A stretch of DNA of 50,146 bases from Verrucomicrobiaceae bacterium (GCA_027490195.1 JAIXYN010000013.1:1-50146); one strand, 5' to 3'. Counted from the stretch's first letter, positions 33,367-42,797 are shown. Program-made: numbers and translations. Notes: generated by a model from the sequence alone, not told the origin.

Positions 33367-34662
33367 ATGTCTGACGATTTTCATCCCTCCCCTGATGCGG
33401 CTTACGCCCGTGGTCGTCTGCTGCAAAACCAGCACCGCACGCAGGACGCCATCGCCTGCTACAAGCAGGCGCTTGAGCTCGATGCGCATCACACGCTCAG
33501 CTACATCATGCTCGCGCTGTGCTGGATGCAGGAGGATGACAACGCGCCGAAATCGATTGATGCGGCCCAGCGTGCCGTGGCGCTTGAGCCGGAAAACGCC
33601 TTCGCCCGCAGCGTGCTAGCGCTCGCCTTGAATGCGAATGCCAAAGACGGCCAGACTGCTGCGGTCAAAGTGGCGCTGCAGCATGCTGAAGAAGCGGTGA
33701 ATCTCGATCCCGACAGTGATTTCAGCCATGCTGTTCTCTCACGCCTGCACCTGCGCCTGCGTGATTATCCGCAAGCGGAAGCCTCCGCCCGTGCCGCTCT
33801 CTCGCTCGATACCGAGAACACCATGGCCGCCGAGGTGCTTTCCGCCGCGCTGCTGCTGCAGAAGAAGGACGGCGACAACCAGGATCTCATCAAATACCAG
33901 CTCCAGCGCAATGCGGAAGACGACAGCGCGCACACCAGCGCCGGCTGGATGGCTGTGATGAAGGGGGATCACAAAAAAGCCAACGAGCATTTCCTTGAGG
34001 CACTGCGGCTGAACCCCATGAATGAAAACGCGCGCCTAGGCCTCATCGAGTCCTTCCGTGCACGTTCATGGCCCTACCGCCTGCAACTGAAGTTCGCGCA
34101 CTTCATGAACCAGTTCACCGAAGGCCGACAGACCGCCATCATGCTCGGCGGCTTCATCTGCTACAAGGTCCTCAGCAGCTATCTCAGAACTATCTCGCCC
34201 ATCCTCGCCTCGGTGGTCATCGGCGCATGGCTGCTGTTTGTGCTGTGGGCACATTTAGCGCGCGGATTCAGCTCGGCCTTCATTGTGATGGATCGTTTTG
34301 CACGGCAGGCGCTGCGCCCACGCGAATACTGGGAGGGCGTGGTGGTGGGTGGCCTGATCTTTGCCTCCATCTCCAGCCTCGTGCTCGGTTTTGCCTGGAA
34401 CCTCGGGGCCGAAGGCGGGTTTGCCGCCTTGGTGTGCATCTTCGCCGCCGTGGTCAACGCCGCCGCCTTTACCAATGACCATTGGATTGGCCGCCACGTC
34501 TATGGCGTGGCCGCCGCGCTGGCCGGCACCGGCGCGCTCTACGCCACCCTGGATGTCTTTGCCGATCTGCACCTGCCCTTCGCCGGAGAATTTGGCTCTC
34601 TAGCCCTCCTGCTCGGCGTAGCCGCCACCTGGCTGCGCGGCTTCGGCGTGTTGTATCGGTGA
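33367..34662 (+). CDS. TPR-repeat membrane protein
   Basis: A 431-residue protein. Residues 5-225 form about six TPR repeats (for example AYARGRLLQNQHRTQDAIAC, AALSLDTENTMAAEVLSAAL). After them come five or six membrane segments at about 255-430 (LGGFICYKVLSSYL, ILASVVIGAWLLFVLWAH, VVVGGLIFASISSLVLGFAW, AALVCIFAAVVNAAAF, LALLLGVAATWLRGFGVLY). It is probably a membrane scaffold working with the upstream TPR-AAA ATPase, as the genes are 15 bp apart. It ends 6 bp from the convergent GVA-repeat ATPase gene. Confidence 0.83.
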   Translation: MSDDFHPSPDAAYARGRLLQNQHRTQDAIACYKQALELDAHHTLSYIMLALCWMQEDDNAPKSIDAAQRAVALEPENAFARSVLALALNANAKDGQTAAVKVALQHAEEAVNLDPDSDFSHAVLSRLHLRLRDYPQAEASARAALSLDTENTMAAEVLSAALLLQKKDGDNQDLIKYQLQRNAEDDSAHTSAGWMAVMKGDHKKANEHFLEALRLNPMNENARLGLIESFRARSWPYRLQLKFAHFMNQFTEGRQTAIMLGGFICYKVLSSYLRTISPILASVVIGAWLLFVLWAHLARGFSSAFIVMDRFARQALRPREYWEGVVVGGLIFASISSLVLGFAWNLGAEGGFAALVCIFAAVVNAAAFTNDHWIGRHVYGVAAALAGTGALYATLDVFADLHLPFAGEFGSLALLLGVAATWLRGFGVLYR

Positions 34663-34668
34663 GGTGGA

Positions 34669-36975
34669 TCACAGCAGGCCCTCTTCCGCCAGACGGCGGC
34701 GGAGGTAGTCCTTGAACAAAGGGACACGCAGGCTGCCCGACTCGTTGGCCACGCCGCGCATGCGCAGCCAGCGGCGGACGGGACCCTGCAACAACGGCTG
34801 CTCTTCCTTGGCCAAAGCGACAAGAATGGCAGCGGTCTCGGGCGAGTGTTCCTCACAGGCCAGGCGTTCGTCGGCGAAATAGTTGTTGGCTTTGGAGGGC
34901 ATTTCGCGGCGGGTGGCCTCCACGTCTTCCAGCGTTGCCACGCGGCGGAATTCAGAGTTAAGGCGCTCCACCAGCAGGAAGCCAAACAACTGCGTCAGGT
35001 GAGGCTGCCCGGCCGTCAGGGTATGAATCTGCCGCCCTATCTCTTCCGTCAGGGCCGCAGGACCGGGAAATCCTGGCTTATCCTGGCAGAGCAGTGTCAG
35101 AGTCTGTGCCTCGGTCAGGAAATCCAGCCGCACTTCATGCACACTGATGAAATGATCAGTCCACAGCTTTCCAAGGTCCTCTGGAGCCGCCACTCCTGCA
35201 ATGAGTACGCGCACCCGCTGCTTGTGCTGAAGGGTGGCGCGCATGAGGCCGAGAAATTGGAGCAAGGAGCGTCTGTCGCCCGGCCACAGACTTTCAAGCC
35301 TTTCATACTCATCGAAACAGAAGACCAGTCGCTGCGTCAGCGCTTGCTCCAGCGCCTCAAACCACGCGCTCACCGCCTCGACGCTGCTCCCACCAGCCAA
35401 ACGCGGCAATGAACCGCCATCAGGTATGCCAACCAGCGCCTCATCAAATCGGCGTTCCAGAGCGGCATAAAAGCTGGCCGGATCGTTCACCGGGTTGTCC
35501 TGCAAGTCGAAGTACACAAACACATCCCCCGGCAGTTCCACCGACAAACGACGCAGCAGGGATGATTTGCCCACCCGCCGCGGCCCCAGAATGCCCAATG
35601 CGGTTAGCGGCTCAGTGAGCGCGCGCTGGAGGTCGGCAAACACCGCCTCCCTGCCCAGAAAGATCGCCTTATCTTCTTCCCGTGGACTCAGCGGATTGCC
35701 GGTGTAATGAAAAGGATTCGGCAGCAGCTTGTCCGCTTCGACTTTGGCCGCAGCAACCTCTTTTTCTACTAGGCCACGCCAGCGCGAAGCGACCACATCT
35801 CCGTGATATTTGGCAAAGGCTGCATCCACGAAGTCGTTCCTGGCAGTGGCCGGAACGTTTTTGGAAAGCAAATCCAACGCCTTCCTCCAGCTTTTCAGAC
35901 GTTCGGAGGCAGAGAGCTTTCCCTGCGCACTATACGCATGCCCGGCTACCTCACGAAAGTGGGAAAGCGATGCTCCCACCGAGGCTGGTGGCGGAAACCA
36001 GCGTCCTTCCAGATCCACCACGGCGTCCCAGCGGTCCAGCAGGCCCATTTGTAGCAAATCTTTCGCCTGAAGTTCTGCTGTCATACGCGGCCACGTGCTC
36101 TTTTGGCCGGGCACCCGTCTGGCAATGTTCAGCAGCCTCTCCACTTGGTCAGGACTGGCCTCGGCAGCGTCCACCAGCATTCGTCGCAGGTAAGGAAACG
36201 GGAGATATGACAGCTCATGGTATTGAAACGGAACCCAGCGAAGCGAAGACGATCGTGCCCTGAGCGACCACAATTGGCCAAACCAAAGCCACCCCAATTC
36301 CAGAGGCCAAATCCAAACGCGAAACAAAGATAACATAAAAGCCACGCCACCAGCCACGCCAAAAGTCACGCCAAAAGTCACGCCAAAAGTCACGCCAAAA
36401 GTCACGCCAACAGCCACGCCAACAGCCACGCCACCAGCCACGCCACCAGCCACGCCAACAGCCACGCCACCAGCCACGCCACCAGCCACGCCACTAGCCA
36501 CGCCAACAGCCACGCCAACAGCCACGCCACCAGCCACGCCACCAGCCACGCCACCAGCCACGCCAACAGCCACGCTAAAAGCCACGCCAAAAGCCACGCC
36601 CAAAGCCACGCCACCAGCCAAGCCCAAAGCCACGCCACCAGCCACGCCAACAGCCACGCCAACAGCCACGCGAAACCAATCGATTGGAATGCCCGCAACA
36701 TTCGCTGCACCTGCTAGAAACAGCGCTAGGCAAGGACCCATTACCAAAAGCACCCATGCCATTCGTTTCAGATAGTCCCTGATTGCAGGATCATTCAAAT
36801 AGCCCTGAAGCCAAAACGACCGCAAAGGTGCATCTGGCTTTTCAATCCCTACAGCCAGCAGCACATCATGCAAGGTAAGAGGCTGCATGAAGAACATCCA
36901 GGCAAAGCGTCCGTAGCCAGGCAGCGGGGGGCGCTGGGAGACAGAGGCCGCAGGAAATGAAGGGGAGTCAGTCAT
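34669..36975 (-). CDS. Membrane ATPase with long Gly-Val-Ala repeat, SEFIR partner
   Basis: A 768-residue protein. Residues 1-75 are cytoplasmic-like. A hydrophobic segment at about 73-95 is followed by a 110-residue region at about 102-212 made of GVAx tetrapeptides (GVAVGVAGGVALGLAGG ...), encoded by a 12-bp DNA repeat. A WIWPLELGWLW membrane edge follows. A P-loop ATPase starts near residue 460 (LGPRRVGKSSLLRR) with Walker B RLVFCFDEYERLE. The C-terminal 90 residues are winged-helix-like (LQGPVRRWLRMRGVANESGS). The start overlaps the SEFIR gene stop by 8 bp. I infer a membrane-bound STAND/AAA signalling or defence ATPase; no described system with this exact makeup is known to me. Confidence 0.85.
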   Translation of the reverse strand: MTDSPSFPAASVSQRPPLPGYGRFAWMFFMQPLTLHDVLLAVGIEKPDAPLRSFWLQGYLNDPAIRDYLKRMAWVLLVMGPCLALFLAGAANVAGIPIDWFRVAVGVAVGVAGGVALGLAGGVALGVAFGVAFSVAVGVAGGVAGGVAGGVAVGVAVGVASGVAGGVAGGVAVGVAGGVAGGVAVGVAVGVTFGVTFGVTFGVTFGVAGGVAFMLSLFRVWIWPLELGWLWFGQLWSLRARSSSLRWVPFQYHELSYLPFPYLRRMLVDAAEASPDQVERLLNIARRVPGQKSTWPRMTAELQAKDLLQMGLLDRWDAVVDLEGRWFPPPASVGASLSHFREVAGHAYSAQGKLSASERLKSWRKALDLLSKNVPATARNDFVDAAFAKYHGDVVASRWRGLVEKEVAAAKVEADKLLPNPFHYTGNPLSPREEDKAIFLGREAVFADLQRALTEPLTALGILGPRRVGKSSLLRRLSVELPGDVFVYFDLQDNPVNDPASFYAALERRFDEALVGIPDGGSLPRLAGGSSVEAVSAWFEALEQALTQRLVFCFDEYERLESLWPGDRRSLLQFLGLMRATLQHKQRVRVLIAGVAAPEDLGKLWTDHFISVHEVRLDFLTEAQTLTLLCQDKPGFPGPAALTEEIGRQIHTLTAGQPHLTQLFGFLLVERLNSEFRRVATLEDVEATRREMPSKANNYFADERLACEEHSPETAAILVALAKEEQPLLQGPVRRWLRMRGVANESGSLRVPLFKDYLRRRLAEEGLL
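36341..36672. repeat. 12-bp tandem repeat (about 28 units) inside a gene
   Basis: Tandem units of GCCACGCCAMCA or GTCACGCCAAAA run continuously for about 330 bp with only point variation. The period is 12 bp, so each unit encodes one Gly-Val-Ala-x tetrapeptide on the minus strand and the frame is never broken. Unit identity is highest in the middle, and the variant AAAGTCACGCC units cluster at the left end, which suggests recent local expansions. Confidence 0.95.
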
Positions 36976-38386
36976 GGCCGTTCAGAGCGTCTTCACGTTT
37001 GATCCACCAGTGGAGTACTTGGCCGAAGGCCTGACCGTCCGGGGAAAGCAAGCCTCGTTCGTGCAGCCCAGGCCTCAGTTCGGGATTCACACCGATACCT
37101 TGTACGGCCTGTTGCAGGCCCCGGCGTTCACCGGGGCGTAGCCGCTCCCATTGCTCAGTCAGCCGATCAGCGGCGGTGGCGCGGAAGCGGCTCAGAGCCT
37201 CTGTCACATCGGCTGAGCCACTGAGGCAAGAACCTAAAAGCTGGAGGTAGTAAGGGTGTGCGCCGCACCAGAGGCGCAGGAGGCCGCTGTACGGCTCGGC
37301 GCGTTCAGCCAGTTCCTGGGCGGCTGCTTCCTCCAGCAGACCCAGTGGCTCGGTGTTCATCTTGTTGCCAAAGGGAGAGGTGGTGTTGCGGTGTTCCCTG
37401 AACAAGACGGGGAGAGTCTGCCGAGTGGCAAAAATGAGGCAGAGGTGCTCAATCATGCCGCGCAGGCGCTCAAAAAAGCGGATGTCCAGATGCCGGATCA
37501 AGGCCTCCGCCTCATCCACCAAAACGACCGGCTTGGCAGGCTGCCGCTGCGCCCAGTTAGCAATCAAAGTGGCCGCTTGATCGGCCTGGGAACAGGTGGC
37601 GCTGGTGGGCTGAACCGCGCCGCTGGTGAACTTTCGAACGATCTCTGGCCAGTCGAAGCCGTCAAGAGTCTGGGTGTCCACCAATGCCACCGCATGGCCA
37701 GAGCGCACCGCCATTTCCGAGAGTTTCGCCAGCACGGATGACTTGCCAATGCGTGCGTCCCCCACCAAGGAAATGCCGCCGCCCCGCTGCATCAAGTCTT
37801 CCATGATCGTCAGGAGCCGCCTGCGGCCCACGAAAGCCGCAGGAGACGATGCACGCTGTATGTCAAACGGATGAGTTGGAGCTACAACGGGAGTGGGAGC
37901 CGTGGTGAGAACAGCAGCCGGTGCCACAACACCGCGACCATCTGCCCAGGCGATGATCTCGGCAGGGTTTCTGGCATTCAAGCGAGACAGTCCTTTGAGC
38001 CGCAAGGGAATGAAATCTTTGTCTTTATCGTCAAAGCAGGCCACCCGCAGAAATGCCGTGCCAGCCCCGCCTTCATAGACACGATTTTGCAGAATGAGAG
38101 CCTCATGCGTGGCACCATTTCGCAAGCCGGGAAGCTGCCGCCCGTGCCAACAGTCGAGGTAGTTCTTGCTGGCGATAATGAGCACTTTCTCCGCCGTCTC
38201 CGCGACCCGCCCACACCACACCGGCCAGCCTTCCAGCGGGCCGCTAGGTGGCTGGTACTGGTCCAGCAGTACGTCGATGCCTTCGCTTTTTAGCCCATCT
38301 GCCAACGTACGTACGGCCCCCATCCGCTGCGGGTTGTCCTGCGTGTAAGAGATAAAAAGCTGCGCCACGTTTCGGATAAGAGCCAA
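36968..38386 (-). CDS. SEFIR-domain protein with P-loop ATPase
   Basis: A 472-residue protein. The SEFIR/TIR-like domain is at residues 8-150 (LFISYTQDNPQRMGAVRTLA, IDVLLDQYQ, EGWPVWCGRVAETAEKVLII). A P-loop ATPase follows from about 183 (AFVGRRR; Walker A GDARIGKSS; Walker B PVVLVDEAE), then a helical C-terminus. SEFIR domains in bacteria act in anti-phage and TIR-like NADase signalling. The coordinates given use a TTG start at 38386; a GTG at 38368 (VAQLFISY) is equally plausible. It is translationally coupled to the GVA-repeat ATPase and nothing else follows in the operon. Confidence 0.87.
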   Translation of the reverse strand: MALIRNVAQLFISYTQDNPQRMGAVRTLADGLKSEGIDVLLDQYQPPSGPLEGWPVWCGRVAETAEKVLIIASKNYLDCWHGRQLPGLRNGATHEALILQNRVYEGGAGTAFLRVACFDDKDKDFIPLRLKGLSRLNARNPAEIIAWADGRGVVAPAAVLTTAPTPVVAPTHPFDIQRASSPAAFVGRRRLLTIMEDLMQRGGGISLVGDARIGKSSVLAKLSEMAVRSGHAVALVDTQTLDGFDWPEIVRKFTSGAVQPTSATCSQADQAATLIANWAQRQPAKPVVLVDEAEALIRHLDIRFFERLRGMIEHLCLIFATRQTLPVLFREHRNTTSPFGNKMNTEPLGLLEEAAAQELAERAEPYSGLLRLWCGAHPYYLQLLGSCLSGSADVTEALSRFRATAADRLTEQWERLRPGERRGLQQAVQGIGVNPELRPGLHERGLLSPDGQAFGQVLHWWIKREDALNGHD

Positions 38387-38448
38387 GGAATCCCTACTAG
38401 CAATTTTAAATCACCTGAATTTCGAAAACCTTAGTCTGAAATCCCAAA

Positions 38449-41400
38449 TCACTTCTTCATCAGATACGCAAAGAAGTCCTTCAGATCCGCATCGCTCATG
38501 CCGGTGGTGAGGCCTTCGGGCATGAGGGAAATGGGCGAGGCGGTCATGGATTCGATGTCGGTTTGTTTGAGCGCGGTTTTGTTGTTGGCCATGTCCTTGA
38601 TGACGATGCCCTTGGCGTCCTGGGCATCCATGAGGCCGGTGAGGATCTGGCCGCCCTTTGTTTTCACGATGTAGGCGCCGAAGCCCTCGCGGATTTCCAT
38701 GCTGGGCATGAAGAGGTTGTCGAGCCAGAAGTCGGCGTTGCTGCGGTCGTAGCCGGTGAGTTCGGGGCCGATCTGGCCGCCTTCGCCAAAGAGCTTGTGG
38801 CAGATGAAGCAGCGGGCCATGAACTGGATCTTGCCTTTGTCTGCATCGCCCAGGCCGGTTTTGAGCACGGCTTTGATGCGCTCGGATTCCTTCTTCTTTT
38901 CCGGCGTGGGACCCGTGGCCAGCAGGCCCTTCCAGTGCTTGTCGATGGCCGCATCAATCTCGGGATCTTTGTGCAGGCTGAGCTGGCGCACGATGTCCAC
39001 GGTGAAGTGCTTGGTGGGGATCTTCCATTCGTTCACGAAGCTGACCAAAATCTGCGCCCACTCCTTGCGGCCCGCCATGACGCGCAGGGCGTCTTCGCGC
39101 AGCGCCTTGTCTCCGGCAATCTGAGCCTCCCAGCCAAGCAGCAGGGCCTCGGGGATGCGTTTGTCATCAAACTTGGCCGCTGCCTGGAGAATGCCGCGCT
39201 TGAGGCCCGGCGGGTTCGTGGCTTTCAAAATGTTCACCATCGGCATCACTGCTTCCTGTTTGCCGAGTTCAGCCAGGGTCTTGGCGATGCCGATGCGCGC
39301 CGTGTTGCTGGCCTTCTTGTCTTCCAACAGTTTCAGCGCGCTCTTCAGCGCATCCGCGCTGCCACTGCGCAGCGCGAGCGTGAGATCGCCACCGCTTTGC
39401 TTCGCCATGTAATCATTGAGCGCCTTCGTCAGTGACTCCGGCAACTTCGGCATCTCCGCACCTTCAAAGGCCGAGGCGATGCCCGCGATGAACTTGCCAC
39501 GCAGGGTGTCGTCGTTTGTCAGCGCCAGCAGATCCGCGCAGGACTGGAAGTTCTCTTCGCCGCCCGCCAGCGCATAGCGTTTCGCGAGCTTTTCAGCCAG
39601 ATTGTCACGGAAGAGGCCGGTCTTGAGAAAAGAGGGGTCGCTTTTAAGGAAGTCAAAGACGGCGGCACGCTCCTTTTCAGCCTTCGATTCGAGAGCCCAC
39701 CACGCGAGCAGTGGCAGATGGCCGCTGATGTCTTCGGCGTCGCCGCTCCAAAGCAGCGGAAGGGCGGATGCCGCGGGAAGACGTTTGGCGGTGGCGAGGA
39801 TCTGAGCGCGGACTTCGGGATGTTTTTCTTCGCGAAGCATCGCAAGCGCACCAAGCGATCCCCATGTAAGCGGTTGTTCTCCAATCATTTTCACAGCCCA
39901 GCGTCGGACATAGGGATCTGAGCTTTGAGTGGCCCCAACAATTGCCATGCCAGCGTCGGTCTGGAAATGTGAATCCTCTGGGAAGTTTTCAGCAAGTACA
40001 TTAAAGACCCAGAGCCTCTCCAAATCTCCCGGAGCGGCGGATTTTGAGGGCCATCCAATTTTCACATTGAGCCCGCGCCACCCTATCTCCAGCACCGCCT
40101 GCTTCCGAAACCACTCGTTCGGATGGCTCAAATAACCCAGCAGCTCATCCCCGCTCGCCTTGCTCAAATCAAACGGCTTCAGCTTCGGCGCACCTGCGGC
40201 AGGGCGCACTCGGTAGATGCGTCCGCTAGTCTTGTGCCAGTCGTCGATGGGGCTCACGTGACTGAGACGCGTGTCATACCAGTCGGCCATGTAGAAGCCG
40301 CCATCCGGGCCGACGCCGGCCCAGACCGGGCGGAACCAGCGGTCCGGGGTGCTGAGGAGGTTTTCCTCATCCTTGGTCCGGAAAGTAGAGCCGTCCGGGA
40401 TGCGCTCGCTGACATAAACGAGGTTGTGCATCGCGTTCGGGGCGATGATTTTGCCCTCGTAGGCGCTGCCAAGCAGGCCGCCTTCATACACGGTGAAAGC
40501 CTGCGGGAAGCGTTTGTTGTCGCCCTCATGCCGCATGTGCTCAAACCAGCCGAAGGCATACGGATTGGTGAGCGGGCCGTGCTTGCCCCAGCCTTTGATA
40601 CCGTAGCTGCCCTGCTCGTAGTGCATGCCACGCGTGGCACCGTTCGTGCCGGAGAACAGGCGGCCCTTGCTGTCGATGTCGAGGCTGAAGGTGTTGCCGC
40701 CGCCCTCGGCGTAGATTTCAAATGTCTTCTTCTTCGGGTGGTAGCGCCAGATGCACTGGCCCTCCCACTTCACGTTCTTGGTATTGGCGCTGCTGACGTT
40801 GCCAGTGGTGGTGCTGCCATTGGCACCGTAGAGCCAGCCGTCCATGCCCCATTGCAGATTCGTGGCGACGCTGTGCGTGTCTTCCAGGCCGAAGCCACTG
40901 AGCTCCACCTCAGGTGTGTCAGAGTCAGGCTTCGCGTCAAAGTCAGCATCCGCGTAGCTGAGCAGGTAGGGAGGATTCAGCACCCAGATGCGGCCCATGC
41001 CATGCAGCGCGGCGGTGGCGATGTTCAGGCCGGTGATCACGTCCTCGTGCTTGTCGAAAAAGCCGTCGCCATCCGTGTCTTCAAAGACGGTGATCTTGTC
41101 CGCTCCCTTTTCACCCCGTGGCGGCGGCAGCGGCACCTTGTCAAACTTGGCGCGCAGGTGCTGGTCATAGCTGATGATCTTCAGCCCAGCAGGGAATTGA
41201 TACTGGCGGTACTGCGTGACCCACATGCGGCCTTTGGAATCCCAGCTCGAATACAAAGGTTGCTCCACCACCGGCTCGGCGGCCATGAGGTCGATGACGA
41301 CATCGCTGCGGGTTTTGAATTTTTTCACGGCTTCCAGCGCAGGCGTGGGCGGTGTGTCATCGCGCATCACGCCGCGTCCGGGGCGGGTTTCCATGATTTT

Positions 41401-41499
41401 TTTCACGGCCTCGTTGCCAGCGACGTCGTCAGGTTTGACGTTCGGATCCGCAGCGAGCGCAGAACTGCCGAGCAGGAGAAAGAGAAGTCGCGTTTTCAT
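38449..41499 (-). CDS. PVC-type membrane-bound dehydrogenase/cytochrome c protein
   Basis: Start set at the ATG at 41499 (MKTRLLFLLLGSSALAADP), which gives a signal peptide; the open frame upstream to 41667 overlaps the next gene. The 1016-residue protein has three parts. An N-terminal beta-propeller of the Pirellula/Verrucomicrobium dehydrogenase type (FEDTDGDGFFDKHEDVITGL, WGMDGWLYGANGSTTTGN, VGPDGGFYMADWYDTRLSHV) comes first. A middle HEAT-repeat region follows. Last is a C-terminal haem domain with CFICH and the conserved GPELTGYDRSNADFWLDNLF. Paralogues are numerous in PVC genomes and are thought to oxidise sugars in the periplasm. The substrate is unknown. Confidence 0.92.
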   Translation of the reverse strand: MKTRLLFLLLGSSALAADPNVKPDDVAGNEAVKKIMETRPGRGVMRDDTPPTPALEAVKKFKTRSDVVIDLMAAEPVVEQPLYSSWDSKGRMWVTQYRQYQFPAGLKIISYDQHLRAKFDKVPLPPPRGEKGADKITVFEDTDGDGFFDKHEDVITGLNIATAALHGMGRIWVLNPPYLLSYADADFDAKPDSDTPEVELSGFGLEDTHSVATNLQWGMDGWLYGANGSTTTGNVSSANTKNVKWEGQCIWRYHPKKKTFEIYAEGGGNTFSLDIDSKGRLFSGTNGATRGMHYEQGSYGIKGWGKHGPLTNPYAFGWFEHMRHEGDNKRFPQAFTVYEGGLLGSAYEGKIIAPNAMHNLVYVSERIPDGSTFRTKDEENLLSTPDRWFRPVWAGVGPDGGFYMADWYDTRLSHVSPIDDWHKTSGRIYRVRPAAGAPKLKPFDLSKASGDELLGYLSHPNEWFRKQAVLEIGWRGLNVKIGWPSKSAAPGDLERLWVFNVLAENFPEDSHFQTDAGMAIVGATQSSDPYVRRWAVKMIGEQPLTWGSLGALAMLREEKHPEVRAQILATAKRLPAASALPLLWSGDAEDISGHLPLLAWWALESKAEKERAAVFDFLKSDPSFLKTGLFRDNLAEKLAKRYALAGGEENFQSCADLLALTNDDTLRGKFIAGIASAFEGAEMPKLPESLTKALNDYMAKQSGGDLTLALRSGSADALKSALKLLEDKKASNTARIGIAKTLAELGKQEAVMPMVNILKATNPPGLKRGILQAAAKFDDKRIPEALLLGWEAQIAGDKALREDALRVMAGRKEWAQILVSFVNEWKIPTKHFTVDIVRQLSLHKDPEIDAAIDKHWKGLLATGPTPEKKKESERIKAVLKTGLGDADKGKIQFMARCFICHKLFGEGGQIGPELTGYDRSNADFWLDNLFMPSMEIREGFGAYIVKTKGGQILTGLMDAQDAKGIVIKDMANNKTALKQTDIESMTASPISLMPEGLTTGMSDADLKDFFAYLMKK

Positions 41500-41636
41500 G
41501 GGAGAGAGACTAACAAACGAAGCCGAAGCGGTTTCTTGCCGCCTTGTCACCGGTTCCGGTATTTTCGTGTGGAAGAAAAAGTGAAAGCCGGGCGTGCTTT
41601 CCGCTCCAGTTGAAGTAATCCACCCCGCTAAATACC

Positions 41637-42797
41637 ATGGCTGACTCCTATACTGAAGTGACTTCACAAAACTGGTTCAGCCGCATTGGCGAATCGTTCA
41701 AAGGCATCCTGTTTGGCATCATTGTCATTCCCGTGGCGATCGTGGTGCTCTGGTGGAATGAAGGCCGTGCCGTCACCACGGCGAACAGCCTGAAGGAAGG
41801 TGCCGCCGCCGTGGTGCACGTGGCCTCGGATAAAGTGGACCCTGCCAATGACAAAAAGCTCGTGCATCTGACTGGAGACGCCAAGGCCCCAGGCCCGGTG
41901 GTGGACCCAGATTACGGCGTCAGCCTGCCTGCTTTGCGGCTGGAGCGCAGCGAGGAAATCTACCAGTGGGTTGAGCACAAGAAGTCAGAGACGAAGCAAA
42001 AAGTCGGCGGCAGTGAGGAAACCACGACCACTTACACGTATGACAAAAAATGGGTGGATGAGCCTGTGAAGTCTTCAGAGTTCAAAAAACCCGAAGGGCA
42101 TACCAACGAAGGTGACTTGATCGCCGGAGATGCGAACACCCCTGCCAAGGACGTCACTCTGGGGGCGTTCGACGTGCCCGAAAACTTGGTGAAGCGAATG
42201 GGCAACTCGATCAAGCAGGTGCTCACGGATGCGGATCTGGCCACGCTGCCCGCCGATCTCAAGGCGAACGCGAAAATCCAGAATGGGGCCTTCTACTTTG
42301 GCGAAAATCCCAGGGAGCCGAAGGTCGGTGACGTGCGAGTGTCCTTTAAAATAGTCAAGCCCGGCACCTTCAGCATCCTGGCGGCACAGCTCGACGGAAC
42401 CTTTGAGCCCTACCAGACCAAGGCCGGCGACGCGATCAACTTCATCGAAGAGGGCACGGTCAGTGCCGAAACGATGTTTAAAAACGCTGCCACAGCAAAT
42501 TCGATCATTACCTGGTTGGTGCGCTTTCTGGGCTTCCTCTTCATGGCCTTTGGTTTCATGGCCATCATGAAGCCGCTCAGCGTGCTGGGCAGTGTGATTC
42601 CCTTCATTGGGAACATCATCGGCATGGGCACGGGCCTGATCTCCTTCGTGCTCGCCGGCACCATCTCCTTCCTGGTCATCGCCATTGCCTGGATCTTCGT
42701 TCGTCCTCTGCTAGGTATCGCCTTGCTGGTGCTGGCCATTGGCGGGTTCATGTACACTCGCAAACTGGCCGCCGCCAGCAAGCCTGCTACGGCTTGA
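41637..42797 (+). CDS. TMEM43-family membrane protein
   Basis: A 386-residue protein. A hydrophobic segment at about residues 21-40 (ILFGIIVIPVAIVVLWWNEG) is followed by a large extracytoplasmic domain (SLPALRLERSEEIYQWVEHK, YTYDKKWVDEPVKSSEF), then three or four C-terminal membrane segments (LVRFLGFLFMAFGFMAIM, GTGLISFVLAGTISFLVIAI). The WNEGRA motif and the domain order match TMEM43/LUMA proteins, whose bacterial role is unclear. It is divergent from the cytochrome gene, with a shared 137-bp intergenic region. Confidence 0.87.
   Translation: MADSYTEVTSQNWFSRIGESFKGILFGIIVIPVAIVVLWWNEGRAVTTANSLKEGAAAVVHVASDKVDPANDKKLVHLTGDAKAPGPVVDPDYGVSLPALRLERSEEIYQWVEHKKSETKQKVGGSEETTTTYTYDKKWVDEPVKSSEFKKPEGHTNEGDLIAGDANTPAKDVTLGAFDVPENLVKRMGNSIKQVLTDADLATLPADLKANAKIQNGAFYFGENPREPKVGDVRVSFKIVKPGTFSILAAQLDGTFEPYQTKAGDAINFIEEGTVSAETMFKNAATANSIITWLVRFLGFLFMAFGFMAIMKPLSVLGSVIPFIGNIIGMGTGLISFVLAGTISFLVIAIAWIFVRPLLGIALLVLAIGGFMYTRKLAAASKPATA

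Noticed and set aside
36341..36672. CRISPR array
   Set aside because: The repeats are 12 bp, head to tail, with no spacers, and lie in frame inside a gene.
40123..41613. 496-codon plus-strand frame
   Set aside because: Antisense to the dehydrogenase/cytochrome gene.
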